DNA of 64,000 bases from Paenibacillus sp. FSL W8-0186 (GTDB lineage: Bacteria > Bacillota > Bacilli > Paenibacillales > Paenibacillaceae). The stretch spans positions 3,527,001-3,591,000 of the forward strand of contig NZ_CP150207.1 in the NCBI RefSeq assembly GCF_037969765.1, given 5' to 3'. The notes beneath the pieces were generated by a model. The model searched no databases and was not told the DNA's origin. It saw only the letters and a list, made by a program, of their open reading frames with translations. Shown in pieces: positions 26,207 to 35,469 of the stretch. The first letter of the stretch is position 1. Each line of letters begins with the position of its first letter. Made by a program: the position numbers and the translations under genes.

Positions 26207-27940
26207 CTAAAGCACCTCCGACTGGGCAGCATCATCTTGAAAGATAGCTTCATCACGGCGAATCTTGTACTCATAGCCCTGCTCGACAAGAAAGAGCTGA
26301 CGGCGCAGGGCAAAATGCTGCTCCCTGCTGTCCGCGGAGACCAAGCTATAGAAATATGCCTTTTCTCCCGTTGCCTTCGGCCGGAGTATCCGGCCGAGCC
26401 GCTGCGCTTCCTCCTGTCTTGAGCCGAAGCTGCCTGAGATCTGCACGGCCACTGACGCATCCGGCAGATCTACGGCAAAATTGGCTACTTTGGAAACGAC
26501 AAGGACTTGAATCTGCCGTTCGCGAAACGCCTGAAACAGCCGGACTCGCTCCTCCTGCGGAGTACTGCCTGTAATAAGCGGTGCCTGAAGTACGTATGCT
26601 GCCTCGGCAAGCTGCTGCAAATATTGGCCGATGACGAGGATTTGCCGGCCTTCATGCAAGCGCAGCAACCGCTCCAGCCAGGCGGTCTTCCGGGAATTTT
26701 CGGATGCGATTCTAAACTTCTCCCGCCCTTGCGCGGCTTCATACTTTTCCTTTAAGGACGGGGCCATCGCAACCTGAATCTCCTGGCATTCGACCTTGGC
26801 GATATGCCCGGTTCGCTCCAATTCGCGCCAAGGCACCTCATAAAGCTTAGGTCCGATCAGAGAGAAGACATCCCGCTCGCAGCCGTCTTCCCGGACGAGC
26901 GTAGCCGTCAGCCCGAGGCGCCGGGTCGCTTGAATATCAGCCGTAGCCCGGAATACGGGAGCCGGGAGCAGGTGCACCTCATCATAAATGATCAGTCCCC
27001 AGTCTCTTTCGTTGAATAAGCGCATATGCTGAAAATCGCCGTCTTTTTTCGTGCGGTGGGTTAAAATTTGATACGTTGAAACGGTAACCGGACGTACCTG
27101 CTTCTTATCGCCGGAATATTCCCCGATCTGTTCGGACGTCAGCGTCGTCTTCTGGCAAATCTCAGTTATCCATTGCCGTACGGAGGTGACATTCGAGGTC
27201 AGGATCAGCGTTTCGCATTGCAAGCGCTCCAGTGCGGCAAGCCCTACTATCGTCTTTCCAGCCCCGCACGGCAGCACGATCACTCCGCTTCCGCCATGCC
27301 CCGCCTGCCCTTCGGCCGGATTCACCCGGCCGGCAAACGCATCGACGCCTGCTTCCTGGTAATCCCTCAGTGCAAATGGTTGGCCATCCCCAGTCACGCC
27401 CCTTAGAGCGACCGGCAATGTATGTCCGCGATGGTACCCCGCTTCATCGATGACGGGATAACCTAGACGTGCCGCCTCCTGCTTCAGCTGGCCGCGAAAC
27501 ACCGCTGGAAAGCACAGCCGGAATCCGTCCCGCTGCAGCCTGAAAGAAGCCAGCGATGGTTCCGTCTCCAACTGATCCAGCAGGGCAGGGTTCGAGCGAC
27601 GCTGCTCAAGATAGAGCATGCCTGGAGCACCGTCTGTTCGAATCAAAGCCAGAGAGCCGTAACGAGACATCCACATGCGGATGTCGGAAAGCACCTTGCC
27701 CGGCACCTCCCATCTCGACAAGCAGCGCAGCATCTCCACGACATCGTCCGCCGTTTGGCCACCCGCTGCAGCATTCCATAAAGATAGCGGCGTAATTCGG
27801 TATGTATGAAACATGGCCGGACTTTTGACGAGTTCAGCAAAGAGAGCCAGCTTGTTTTTGGCCTGTTCGAAGCCGGGATGCCCCTTCTCCAGAAGAACCG
27901 TAAAATCACGCTGCACGATACACGCTCCCGTTCCGTTCAT
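26207..27940 (-). CDS. XPB-type DNA repair helicase
   Basis: 577 residues. SF2 helicase of the XPB/RAD25 family. Walker A VLPCGAGKTIVGLAAL, the DEVH box (IIYDEVHLLP), the LGLTATLVREDG segment containing the XPB RED motif, and the C-terminal QEEAQRLGRILRPK arginine-finger motif are all present. The damage-recognition-like N-terminus covers about 1-190. The ATG at 27940 is used because AAGGAGG precedes it; the frame also extends to 28000. In eukaryotes XPB is part of TFIIH; in bacteria its role is little studied. It is directly followed by its partner gene. Confidence 0.9.
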   Translation of the reverse strand: MNGTGACIVQRDFTVLLEKGHPGFEQAKNKLALFAELVKSPAMFHTYRITPLSLWNAAAGGQTADDVVEMLRCLSRWEVPGKVLSDIRMWMSRYGSLALIRTDGAPGMLYLEQRRSNPALLDQLETEPSLASFRLQRDGFRLCFPAVFRGQLKQEAARLGYPVIDEAGYHRGHTLPVALRGVTGDGQPFALRDYQEAGVDAFAGRVNPAEGQAGHGGSGVIVLPCGAGKTIVGLAALERLQCETLILTSNVTSVRQWITEICQKTTLTSEQIGEYSGDKKQVRPVTVSTYQILTHRTKKDGDFQHMRLFNERDWGLIIYDEVHLLPAPVFRATADIQATRRLGLTATLVREDGCERDVFSLIGPKLYEVPWRELERTGHIAKVECQEIQVAMAPSLKEKYEAAQGREKFRIASENSRKTAWLERLLRLHEGRQILVIGQYLQQLAEAAYVLQAPLITGSTPQEERVRLFQAFRERQIQVLVVSKVANFAVDLPDASVAVQISGSFGSRQEEAQRLGRILRPKATGEKAYFYSLVSADSREQHFALRRQLFLVEQGYEYKIRRDEAIFQDDAAQSEVL

Positions 27941-27983
27941 CCCACAAAGCCTCCTTATTCCTTCCAAAAGTCTGTGATATGGA

Positions 27984-28022
27984 AAAGAAGAAGCCCGCAA
28001 GCATGATGCGAACCTCTTCTCT
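27984..28022 (-). terminator. Possible terminator between CBS gene and XPB
   Basis: Imperfect stem GAAGAGGTTCGCA / TGCGGGCTTCTTC followed by TTTT on the minus strand. Weaker than the others in the window, and it would also overlap the XPB leader. Confidence 0.4.
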
Positions 28023-28041
28023 TAAATTGGCCTTAGCATGA

Positions 28042-28464
28042 CTAGTGGACTTGGTGGGAAATATCACTCAACGCATCGCCGGCTTCATCGGCAAAATTGT
28101 TGCGTACAGCCATATCCCCAAGCGACACGATCCCGATCAGCCGTTCTCCTTCTGTAACCGGCAGGCGGCGAATTTGCTGCTCCGCCATCATATCCGCAGC
28201 CTCGTCAACCGGCGTGTCCGGCGAAGCGCAGCGGATGCCCCGTGTCATAACCGTCTCTACGGCTGTAGAACCCGGATGCTTATCCGCAATCGCCCGAATG
28301 ACGAGATCACGGTCGGTAATAACCCCGATCAGCCGGTCTCCATTTTCGACGACGGGAATGAAGCCCGTATCATTGTTTTTCATTTTTACCGCAACCTCAT
28401 AGATATTGTCCTTTGGCGATACGGTAACTACTTGGTCAGTCATGATATCCTTTACTTTTCTCAT
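28042..28464 (-). CDS. CBS-domain protein (YhcV-like)
   Basis: 140 residues forming a CBS pair: the first around 7-57 (IMTDQVVTVSPKDNI ... GVITDRDLVIRAI) and the second around 72-122 (VMTRGIRCASPDTPV ... GIVSLGDMAV). Free-standing CBS proteins usually bind adenosine nucleotides and sense energy state. It resembles B. subtilis YhcV in length. The family also includes AcuB, but the acu genes are ~20 kb away and no functional link is claimed. Confidence 0.88.
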   Translation of the reverse strand: MRKVKDIMTDQVVTVSPKDNIYEVAVKMKNNDTGFIPVVENGDRLIGVITDRDLVIRAIADKHPGSTAVETVMTRGIRCASPDTPVDEAADMMAEQQIRRLPVTEGERLIGIVSLGDMAVRNNFADEAGDALSDISHQVH

Positions 28465-28522
28465 TATGCCATCCCTCCATCATCTAGATTTCCTAGGAGG
28501 GAGCTATATTATGCATGATCCT

Positions 28523-29692
28523 TCAAATGCTGCTTTCTTGATAAGCTTCCGCCATCGCGATCAAGAGGCTTGCCGCATGCAGCATCGCTTTTTCATCGAT
28601 ATCAAATTTTGGATGGTGGTGCGGATACATCGCATTCTTCTCCGGATTTCCGGCTCCTACAAGCATGAAGCAGCCGGGAACCCGCTGCAAATAGTAAGCA
28701 AAATCCTCGGCAGGCATAATTTGCGGAGAGTGCTCGCTTGACAGCCCGGTCTCCCGCTCCGCCACCTCCCGAAACCTCTCATATTCCTCCGGATGATTGA
28801 CCAGACTCGGATAGCCGGTCATGTATTCGACCGTCGCGCCCGCCCCGTAAGCCTGTGCCGTCCCTTCAGTCAGCTGCTCGATCCGTTCGCGGATTATCCT
28901 GCGGGTCTCCTCTTTGAAGCAGCGGACCGTACCGGCCAATCGGCATGTGTCGGCAATGACATTCTGAGCCGTCCCCCCGTGAATGGAGCCGATCGTCACG
29001 ACAGCGGGATCCAGCGGATTGACTGAACGGCTGACGACACTCTGCAGTTGGAGAACAAGCGCCGCCCCGGCAACGACGCTGTCTACCGCGGCATGCGGCA
29101 TGCCGCCATGGCCGCCGCGGCCTGACAGCTCGATGAAGAATTCGTCGGTCGAGGCCATCATCGGCCCGGGCCGGCTGGCCGCTGCGCCTACCGGGATCGG
29201 CGTCCATAAATGCACGCCGTAAATCACGTCCACGCCGTCCAGCGCCCCTGCCTCAATCATGGATAGTGCCCCGCCCGGACAGACCTCCTCCGCCGGCTGG
29301 AAGATGAGCCGGATTTCGCCCTGAAGCGTCACTCTCCGGGTGCTGAAATATTCGGCAACCCCGAGCAGAACGGCCGTATGGCCGTCATGTCCACATGCAT
29401 GCATAACGCCGGGAACCAAAGACGCATATTCGCACGTTTTCTCGTCCTGTATCGGCAGTGCATCCATATCAGCACGCAGCGCAACCGTCTTCCCCGGCAA
29501 ATGGCCGCGAATGGTGCCTACAACCCCGTTCCCTCCGATCCCCACCGCTGCATCAATGCCCAGCTTCTTTAGCTCATCAGCGATGTATGCCGCCGTTTTC
29601 TGTTCCTTGAACGACAATTCCGGGTGGCGGTGCAAATACCGTCTCCGCTCCACCATAGCCGGAAACAATGATTTTAGCGTTTCCTCTCTCAT
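28523..29692 (-). CDS. M20 family amidohydrolase (N-acyl-amino-acid hydrolase type)
   Basis: 389 residues. Metal-dependent hydrolase of the M20D group (hippurate/N-acyl amino acid hydrolases, IAA-amino-acid hydrolases). Di-metal site motifs: MHACGHDGHTAVLLG, FQPAEEVCPGGA (catalytic Glu) and VIYGVHLW. The dimerisation insert begins after about 185 (GRGGHGGMPHAAVDSV). It is monocistronic; ATG 29692 with GGAAGTGG upstream. The substrate is not readable from sequence. Confidence 0.88.
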   Translation of the reverse strand: MREETLKSLFPAMVERRRYLHRHPELSFKEQKTAAYIADELKKLGIDAAVGIGGNGVVGTIRGHLPGKTVALRADMDALPIQDEKTCEYASLVPGVMHACGHDGHTAVLLGVAEYFSTRRVTLQGEIRLIFQPAEEVCPGGALSMIEAGALDGVDVIYGVHLWTPIPVGAAASRPGPMMASTDEFFIELSGRGGHGGMPHAAVDSVVAGAALVLQLQSVVSRSVNPLDPAVVTIGSIHGGTAQNVIADTCRLAGTVRCFKEETRRIIRERIEQLTEGTAQAYGAGATVEYMTGYPSLVNHPEEYERFREVAERETGLSSEHSPQIMPAEDFAYYLQRVPGCFMLVGAGNPEKNAMYPHHHPKFDIDEKAMLHAASLLIAMAEAYQESSI

Positions 29693-29913
29693 GGACTTCC
29701 ACTTCCTTCTTCATCAATCACGCATCAAACTGCCGGCAGCATGCCCGCCGGCATACGATATGTATTATTGTAGCAGAAAAATCAGCGCCCTCAATATAGG
29801 GCAAATCACTATAAACAGCGTCCCTTCACCCTTTTGAAGCGTTTCCTATGCTTGCACAAGTGGTGGAAACATAATATCATGGGAGAAGAACTTTTAAGGA
29901 GGCATTTTACACG

Positions 29914-30255
29914 ATGATTCTCGAAAATACCGGTTTGAACGGATTAAAGAGCGACTTGTCCTATCTGGACGAATCCGCAGAGAAAGTCGGGTTTATTCGC
30001 TGGCAATGGGAATATTACCGGGCTACATACGATTACAAAATAGAAGCAAATGATAACGAGTACTTCCTTCGCATTAACACGCGGGCTGTAGAGGGCAAAT
30101 TGGAGCGTCCGGACACGGTTCTGGAAATTGAAGCGGTCTATATCGGACGGGCTACATTCCCGCACGGGCTGGAATACGAATCGGAAATTCCGTCTTTCGT
30201 ACAAAAGACGGCCAACCTTAAGCTAACCGAACTGAAACAGCTTCTAGAGGCATAA
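29914..30255 (+). CDS. YugN-like family protein
   Basis: 113 residues. Small soluble protein of the YugN-like group, with the family pattern WQWEYYRATYDYKI and an acidic middle. No catalytic motif and unknown function. The ATG follows AAGGAGG. It lies 10 bases before ftsW on the same strand and is probably co-transcribed with it. Confidence 0.75.
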   Translation: MILENTGLNGLKSDLSYLDESAEKVGFIRWQWEYYRATYDYKIEANDNEYFLRINTRAVEGKLERPDTVLEIEAVYIGRATFPHGLEYESEIPSFVQKTANLKLTELKQLLEA

Positions 30256-30265
30256 GGAATTTGGC

Positions 30266-31510
30266 ATGAGAGACAGCAAATCAGAGCCCAAACGCGGAGC
30301 TCCCGATTTTCAACTGCTCATCCTCACCTTGTTATTGGTTGGCTTCGGGATCGTGATGGTTTTCAGTTCCAGCTCCAGCATTACTTTGGTAAGTGAAAAA
30401 TTTGGTTATGATTTGATGTACTTTACAAAACGTCAAATAGCTTTCGGAGGAGTCGGCCTGATCCTCATGTTCATTACGATGAACATTCCTTATGACAAAT
30501 TCAAGAAGCTTTTTGTTCCGGTTTTTATTGTAACTATTATTATGCTTATGCTTGTTCCATTTTTAGCTGACGATATCTTTGGGGCAAAAAGCTGGTTTAT
30601 GATCTTCGGCCTCGGCGTTCAACCTACCGAGCTCGCGAAGATTGCTACGATCCTTTATCTGGCTGCTCTGATTTCAAAGAAAGGGGATCGTTTTCGGGAT
30701 TTAAGAACAGGCTATATTCCCGTGATGGTCATCGTCGGCTTTGTGGCTGGTCTTATCATGCTGCAGCCCGATTTTGGCTCATGCATGATTCTGGTCGCTA
30801 CCGCAGGCCTCATTATATTTGCCGGCGGAGCAAATTTGAAACATATTTTAGGTTCTATCGCTTTGCTTATCCTTGGAGCCAGCATCGTACTCGGTGCCGG
30901 CGCCCTTTTAGAGCAAATTAATCCAGGCGAGAAACAAACAGGCAGCAACTATAAAGTAGGACGAATTACATCATTCATTAACCCTTGGGAGGATCCGCAG
31001 CACACAGGCTATAACATCATCCATTCCTTAACCGCGCTAGGACATGGCGGCTTAACAGGAGCAGGATTCGGCCAAGGCATTCAGAAGCTGCATTACCTCC
31101 CGAATTCCTATAATGACTTTATATTCTCAGTCATTGGTGAAGAATTCGGTTTCATTGGAAGCATTATTTTCCTATTGTTATACACCTATTTTATATGGAG
31201 GGGACTGCTGGTCTCACTCCGCTGCTCCAGTACGTTCGGCTTGCTGACCGGCGTCGGGATTATGGGACTCATCGCCATCCAGGCCTTCGTTAATATCGGA
31301 GGCGTAACGCGGACGATTCCCATTACCGGCGTAACCCTGCCATTCATCAGCTACGGCGGCTCCTCCCTGCTGGTCATGATGGGAGCAATGGGCATTGTCC
31401 TCAGCATCTCGCGCGACTCCTCCCTGCCTGCAAAGCAGGAACGAACCAAATCGGTCGTTGTAAAGGATCCATCGTATGAGCTGAGCCATCCGAGACGCCG
31501 CCATTTATAG
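30266..31510 (+). CDS. ftsW: FtsW/RodA/SpoVE family peptidoglycan glycosyltransferase
   Basis: 414 residues, ten predicted membrane segments (SEDS family). These proteins polymerise lipid II into glycan strands at septum or side wall. Conserved parts: VMVFSSSS in TM1, GVQPTELAKI, MLQPDFGSCMILVATAG with the essential Asp, and the C-terminal VNIGG ... PFISYGGSSLL. The assignment to FtsW rather than RodA rests on the B. subtilis-like neighbourhood with ylaN; a perfect rho-independent terminator follows. Confidence 0.9.
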   Translation: MRDSKSEPKRGAPDFQLLILTLLLVGFGIVMVFSSSSSITLVSEKFGYDLMYFTKRQIAFGGVGLILMFITMNIPYDKFKKLFVPVFIVTIIMLMLVPFLADDIFGAKSWFMIFGLGVQPTELAKIATILYLAALISKKGDRFRDLRTGYIPVMVIVGFVAGLIMLQPDFGSCMILVATAGLIIFAGGANLKHILGSIALLILGASIVLGAGALLEQINPGEKQTGSNYKVGRITSFINPWEDPQHTGYNIIHSLTALGHGGLTGAGFGQGIQKLHYLPNSYNDFIFSVIGEEFGFIGSIIFLLLYTYFIWRGLLVSLRCSSTFGLLTGVGIMGLIAIQAFVNIGGVTRTIPITGVTLPFISYGGSSLLVMMGAMGIVLSISRDSSLPAKQERTKSVVVKDPSYELSHPRRRHL

Positions 31511-31512
31511 CA

Positions 31513-31556
31513 AGAAAGAAAGAAGACTACGGGCTCCCCGTAGTCTTCTTTCTTCC
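31513..31556 (+). terminator. Terminator after ftsW (likely bidirectional)
   Basis: Near-perfect 19-bp stem AAGAAAGAAGACTACGGG / CCCGTAGTCTTCTTTCTT with a 3-base loop; both strands have A/T-rich flanks. It also lies downstream of the Asp23 gene on the minus strand. Confidence 0.9.
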
Positions 31557-31611
31557 ATACCGGTTCAGTTCTGAAATTCTCGAACGATCTATGTACCGTC
31601 ACGCTGCACGA

Positions 31612-31974
31612 TCAGATTTCATCATCCTTAAATGCAACGCCTTCAACTTTCACATTGACTTCCACGGTTTTAAGTCCTGTCATGCTTTCGACCGCTTCAC
31701 GAACATTTTGCTGAAGCATCCGGCACACCTCGTGAATCGGCGTCTCGTACAGCACAATAATACGGAGATCAATTGCCGCTTCCAACTGACCGACTTCTAC
31801 GGTGACGCCCTTTTGCACATTCTTGCCGCTTAACCGCTTCGCCCAGCCTTCGGACAAGCCGCCAGACATAGCCGCGATTCCCGGCGTTTCCAGGGCCGCC
31901 ATCCCGGCGATTTTTGCAACGACGTCGTCTGAAATTCGAATAAGCCCATTATCTAACTGTAATTGTTCGGTCAT
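31612..31974 (-). CDS. Asp23/Gls24 family protein
   Basis: 120 residues. Asp23/Gls24/YloU-like family: NGLIRISDDVVAKIAGMAALETPGI at the N-terminus and TVEVGQLEAAIDLRIIVLY in the middle. Family members are cell-envelope stress proteins, some anchored to the membrane by AmaP. The ATG at 31974 (MTEQLQ) follows AAGGAGG; an alternative start 60 bases upstream has no support. No AmaP-like gene is adjacent. Confidence 0.88.
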   Translation of the reverse strand: MTEQLQLDNGLIRISDDVVAKIAGMAALETPGIAAMSGGLSEGWAKRLSGKNVQKGVTVEVGQLEAAIDLRIIVLYETPIHEVCRMLQQNVREAVESMTGLKTVEVNVKVEGVAFKDDEI

Positions 31975-32125
31975 GGTCAATTCCTCCTTCAACCTCATTA
32001 TATTTATTGTAATTCCTATGCTGCTGTAAAGCAAATGTGGAATATTCTTTTCGGTGTATCGTTTTTATTTTACCCAAATTGGTTATATTGAGTTTGATAT
32101 ATTCACGCGAAGCCGAGGTGCCAAT

Positions 32126-33247
32126 ATGCGAAAATATGTATCGCCAAGCCTGTTGATCATTTTCTTTATTTTAAGCGCCGCAGGGCATTACGCACACTGG
32201 CCGGCCACCCTGCAGTTTATCATTTCCGCCGTTGCTGTCATTTTTGTTGCCGGATTTCTGGGAAAAGCGACCGAAAGCGTAGCTCATTATGCCGGACAGC
32301 GCCTGGGCGGATTTCTGAACGCAACCTTCGGGAACGCTGCGGAGCTGATCATCGGCATTCTGCTCGTTCGCGAAGGATTATTCGACATGGTCAAAGCGAG
32401 CATTACCGGCTCAATTATCGGAAATCTGCTGCTTGTCCTCGGTTTAAGCCTGTTCGCTGGCGGATTAAAGCATAAAATACAACGGTACAACATATCGCTG
32501 GCGGGCATGAACGGCTCGTTGATGATCGTGGCGATTATCGCCTTGTTTGTACCGGCTATTTTCCTGCAGACGCACGTCCTTCATGAAGAGGACCGGACTG
32601 CGCTTAGCCTCGTCGTCGCCGGAATCCTCATCGCTTCCTATTTACTATGGCTCGTCTTCTCCATGATTACGCATAAGGATTATTTGGCCGATGTCACGGA
32701 AGCCGGCAAAGGAGCGGACAATGGAGCTGCCGCCGAAACAGACAGCATCGCCCTGGCTACTGCAGGGGGTTCGCATGAATTGCCGCCGGCATGGTCCAAA
32801 GGCAAATCGATCACGTATCTTGTCCTGGCAACGGTCATGGTCGCTTTTGTCAGCGAATGGCTCGTTGGAACATTGGATACGTTCACAGAGCGGTTCGGTC
32901 TTAGCGAAATATTTGTCGGTGCCTTCGTTGTCGCTATCGTCGGGAACGCAGCAGAACACAGTGCAGCCATTTTACTCGCCATGAAAAATAAAATCGGCGC
33001 CTCCGTAGAAATCGCCGTGGGCAGCAGTCTGCAAATCGCTTTGTTCGTTGCTCCGGTGCTGATTTTTGTCAGTCACCTCTTCGGCCGGCCGATGGACATC
33101 GTGTTCACCGTAATTGAGCTTGCGGCCATTGGCGTGTCTGTCTTCATCGCCAAATCGATTACTCAGGACGGACAGACGAACTGGTATGAGGGCCTGCTCC
33201 TGATTGCTGTCTATGCGATTCTGGGGGTCTCGTTCTACCTCGTATAA
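32126..33247 (+). CDS. cax: Calcium/proton exchanger (CaCA superfamily, CAX type)
   Basis: 373 residues, about eleven membrane segments. Exports Ca2+ in exchange for H+. The two CaCA alpha repeats with catalytic Glu are clear: GGFLNATFGNAAELIIG and VAIVGNAAEHSAAILLAMKNK. The central hydrophilic loop (about 190-235) is Asp/Glu/Ser-rich, as in ChaA/YfkE. The ATG at 32126 is chosen (GAGGTG upstream); the frame could extend to 32054. With the P-type ATPase this is the second Ca2+ efflux system in the window. Confidence 0.93.
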   Translation: MRKYVSPSLLIIFFILSAAGHYAHWPATLQFIISAVAVIFVAGFLGKATESVAHYAGQRLGGFLNATFGNAAELIIGILLVREGLFDMVKASITGSIIGNLLLVLGLSLFAGGLKHKIQRYNISLAGMNGSLMIVAIIALFVPAIFLQTHVLHEEDRTALSLVVAGILIASYLLWLVFSMITHKDYLADVTEAGKGADNGAAAETDSIALATAGGSHELPPAWSKGKSITYLVLATVMVAFVSEWLVGTLDTFTERFGLSEIFVGAFVVAIVGNAAEHSAAILLAMKNKIGASVEIAVGSSLQIALFVAPVLIFVSHLFGRPMDIVFTVIELAAIGVSVFIAKSITQDGQTNWYEGLLLIAVYAILGVSFYLV

Positions 33248-33288
33248 CGCCGGAAGAACGTCAGTTCGGCCACACAGCGATACAAACA

Positions 33289-33334
33289 AAGAAAGCGTAC
33301 ATCCCGGGCGATAACACGGATTGTACGCTTTCTG
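33289..33334 (+). terminator. Terminator between cax and ylaN
   Basis: GAAAGCGTACA / TGTACGCTTTC 11-bp stem with a ~20-base loop, between convergent genes; usable from both sides. Confidence 0.75.
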
Positions 33335-33363
33335 TGGTATGTAAGCCTGTTTCTATTAACAGG

Positions 33364-33651
33364 CTACTCTTTATTATTCATCGCTTCGTATAACAGGGCC
33401 AAATTCCGCTCGAGCTTGTTCAAAATTTGTTTGCCTGTAGACTCTTGAATGAGCCCGACACGAACCGCGTAGTCAACCTGCCTGGAGAAACCATACATCT
33501 GGGTATCCAATACTTCCTCATAGAGAGGGCAGTAACGCGTAGCCAGGTTCTCCATCTGCACTTCGATCAGCTTCTGTATTTTATCCGCATCTTCCTGCAG
33601 AAGATTTAATGCTTTCAGATTCAGTTGCTCCTGCAAATCAGATGAAGTCAT
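33364..33651 (-). CDS. ylaN: YlaN family protein (DUF1507)
   Basis: 95 residues. YlaN is essential in B. subtilis under iron limitation and has been reported to bind Fe2+ and modulate Fur. Family core: [20 protein letters not shown] and [24 protein letters not shown]. The ATG sits behind GGGGGAAG. In B. subtilis ylaN is adjacent to ftsW; here an Asp23 gene and cax lie between them. Confidence 0.93.
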   Translation of the reverse strand: MTSSDLQEQLNLKALNLLQEDADKIQKLIEVQMENLATRYCPLYEEVLDTQMYGFSRQVDYAVRVGLIQESTGKQILNKLERNLALLYEAMNNKE

Positions 33652-33816
33652 GTTTCTTCCCCCCTATGTCCCTAAAGTCGATCACTCATCTACTCTATTC
33701 TTAATATTAGACGAAATCGAAAGCCAATACAAGAACCTCTCTAAATAATCCCTTTCCCAAGTCTCCCCAATTGGGTATGACGTTTCGCACATCCCGGAAT
33801 GATACTTCTAATATGT

Positions 33817-33857
33817 TCAAAAAAGCACCCTTGCCTGCATTGGCAAGAGTGCTTCTT
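33817..33857 (-). terminator. Terminator after the HPr-like gene
   Basis: Stem GCACTCTTGCC / GGCAAGGGTGC, four-base loop, then six T residues on the minus strand. Confidence 0.88.
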
Positions 33858-33868
33858 CGAATGAGCGA

Positions 33869-34114
33869 TTATTCGGCAACTACCTTCACATTCAAGCCGT
33901 GCTTTGCAAACACTTCAGATACGGCTGCCTTCGCGGCATCTGCATCTGGTCCGTGAACATGAAGCTCATAGCTTTGCGTGTTTACCAGCGTTGTGAAGAG
34001 ACCCAAAATACTTTTTACATCGATGTACTTATTATCTGCTTGAAGAACGATGGATGATGAAAATTTGCTCGCGGTTTGAGCAATTTCAACTACCGCTTGA
34101 TTGTTGTTCGCCAT
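33869..34114 (-). CDS. HPr-like (Crh-like) protein lacking the catalytic histidine
   Basis: 81 residues from an ATG at 34114 behind GGAGGG. It aligns with HPr from the QTASK helix onward (TASKF, KYIDVKSILGLF, AVSEVF) and keeps the regulatory serine equivalent to Ser46 (Ser35 in VKSILG). The N-terminal strand and the active-site H-A-R-P motif are missing: the equivalent place reads NNNQA. It therefore should not accept phosphate from PTS enzyme I, but could still be a target of HPr kinase and a CcpA corepressor, as for Crh. This is inference. Its neighbours are ylaN and an aminopeptidase, unrelated to sugar uptake. Confidence 0.8.
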   Translation of the reverse strand: MANNNQAVVEIAQTASKFSSSIVLQADNKYIDVKSILGLFTTLVNTQSYELHVHGPDADAAKAAVSEVFAKHGLNVKVVAE

Positions 34115-34197
34115 TTCGAATCCCTCCGCGTCTAACTTTGGAATAAATATATTACCATGATACATTGAATCCGCTTCCCTAGCAAGGTATATTCTCT

Positions 34198-35313
34198 CTA
34201 TTTCAGGTTCTCCGGATTCAACGCCTCCAGCTCAGGCACTACAAATATTCCGTCTTTGCGGATGAGTACGTCATCGAAATAAATTTCCCCGCCGCCGTAT
34301 TCTGGACGCTGGATAAGCACCAGATCCCAGTGGATGGAGGATTTGTTCCCGTTAAATGCCTCTTCATAAGCCTGGCCCGGCGTAAAATGAAGGCTGCCGG
34401 CAATTTTCTCATCAAACAGAATATCCTTCATCGGGTGCAAAATGTACGGATTGAAGCCGATCGCAAACTCGCCAATATATCGTGATCCTCCGTCCGTATC
34501 GAGAATTTTGTTGAGGTTGTCCGTATCGTTGCTTGTTGCCTCTACGATTTTTCCATTCTCGAAACGGAACTTGATGTTCTCGAACGTAATTCCGTTATAC
34601 AAAGTAGGCGTGTTATAGCTGATCGTACCGTTTACCGAATCTCTGACTGGCGCCGTATATACCTCGCCGTCCGGGATGTTGCGCTCTCCCGAGCACTTGA
34701 TGGCTCCGATTCCTTTAATGGAGAAGGACAAATCCGTACCAGGGCCGGTAATCCGGACTTTATCCGTGCGCTTCATTAGATCGGCTAATGCATCCTGCGC
34801 CCGGTCCATTTTGGCGTAATCCAGATTGCATACATCGAAATAGAAGTTCTCGAAGGCTTCGGTGCTCGTGTTCGCCAATTGCGCCATGCTGGCGTTCGGA
34901 TAACGAAGGACGACCCATTTCGTATGCTTCACCCGCTGCTCGCTATGTACAGGATGGGAATAAAGCGAATTGTACAGCTTCATTTTCTCCTCAGGAACAT
35001 CGGACAACTCGTTCACATTCGTGCCGGCCCGGATACCGATATAGCAATCCATCTGCTTCATCCGGTTAAGGTCAATTTCTGCCCAGGTTTTCATCTGTTC
35101 CTCGTTTGCATATTTGAAAAGCGAACGCTGCACTGTCCGGTCGGTCAGCTCCACAAAGGCATTCCCGCCCTTTCTGCCGACCTCTTCAACAATCGCGATC
35201 AGCAAATCCCTTTCATTGCCGATCATCTCCACAAGCACGTTTTCTCCCGGCTGAACGTTAACTGAGTAGCCCACCAAATTTTCCGCCAATTTCTGTATTC
35301 TTGGATCTCGCAT
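34198..35313 (-). CDS. M29 family aminopeptidase
   Basis: 371 residues. Metal-dependent aminopeptidase of the AmpS/PepS (M29) family. Family pieces: TDLSFSIKG, NIPDGEVYTAPVRDSVNG (metal-binding Glu) and the C-terminal EFAIGFNPYI and SSIHWDLVLIQRPEYGGGEIYFDD. Cytosolic, no signal peptide. It is a single gene, ATG at 35313 with GGAGG. Confidence 0.9.
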   Translation of the reverse strand: MRDPRIQKLAENLVGYSVNVQPGENVLVEMIGNERDLLIAIVEEVGRKGGNAFVELTDRTVQRSLFKYANEEQMKTWAEIDLNRMKQMDCYIGIRAGTNVNELSDVPEEKMKLYNSLYSHPVHSEQRVKHTKWVVLRYPNASMAQLANTSTEAFENFYFDVCNLDYAKMDRAQDALADLMKRTDKVRITGPGTDLSFSIKGIGAIKCSGERNIPDGEVYTAPVRDSVNGTISYNTPTLYNGITFENIKFRFENGKIVEATSNDTDNLNKILDTDGGSRYIGEFAIGFNPYILHPMKDILFDEKIAGSLHFTPGQAYEEAFNGNKSSIHWDLVLIQRPEYGGGEIYFDDVLIRKDGIFVVPELEALNPENLK

Positions 35314-35469
35314 ACAGACTTACGCCTCCTCTAATTTAGATAAGCAGCATTCCCATCTTGACAGGAAGCTGCTCTGTTAGTTGAACGCTGGTTAATTCGT
35401 TTTCTATTGTAGCACGGTCTGCCGCTCTCTTCCAAGAGATTAGGAGATATTCGGAAAATAACCAGCTTG

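Noticed and set aside
29731..29753. GCCGGC / GCCGGC inverted repeat before the amidohydrolase start
   Set aside because: Short stem without T-run and in the 5' region of the gene, so not a terminator; no other role can be argued.
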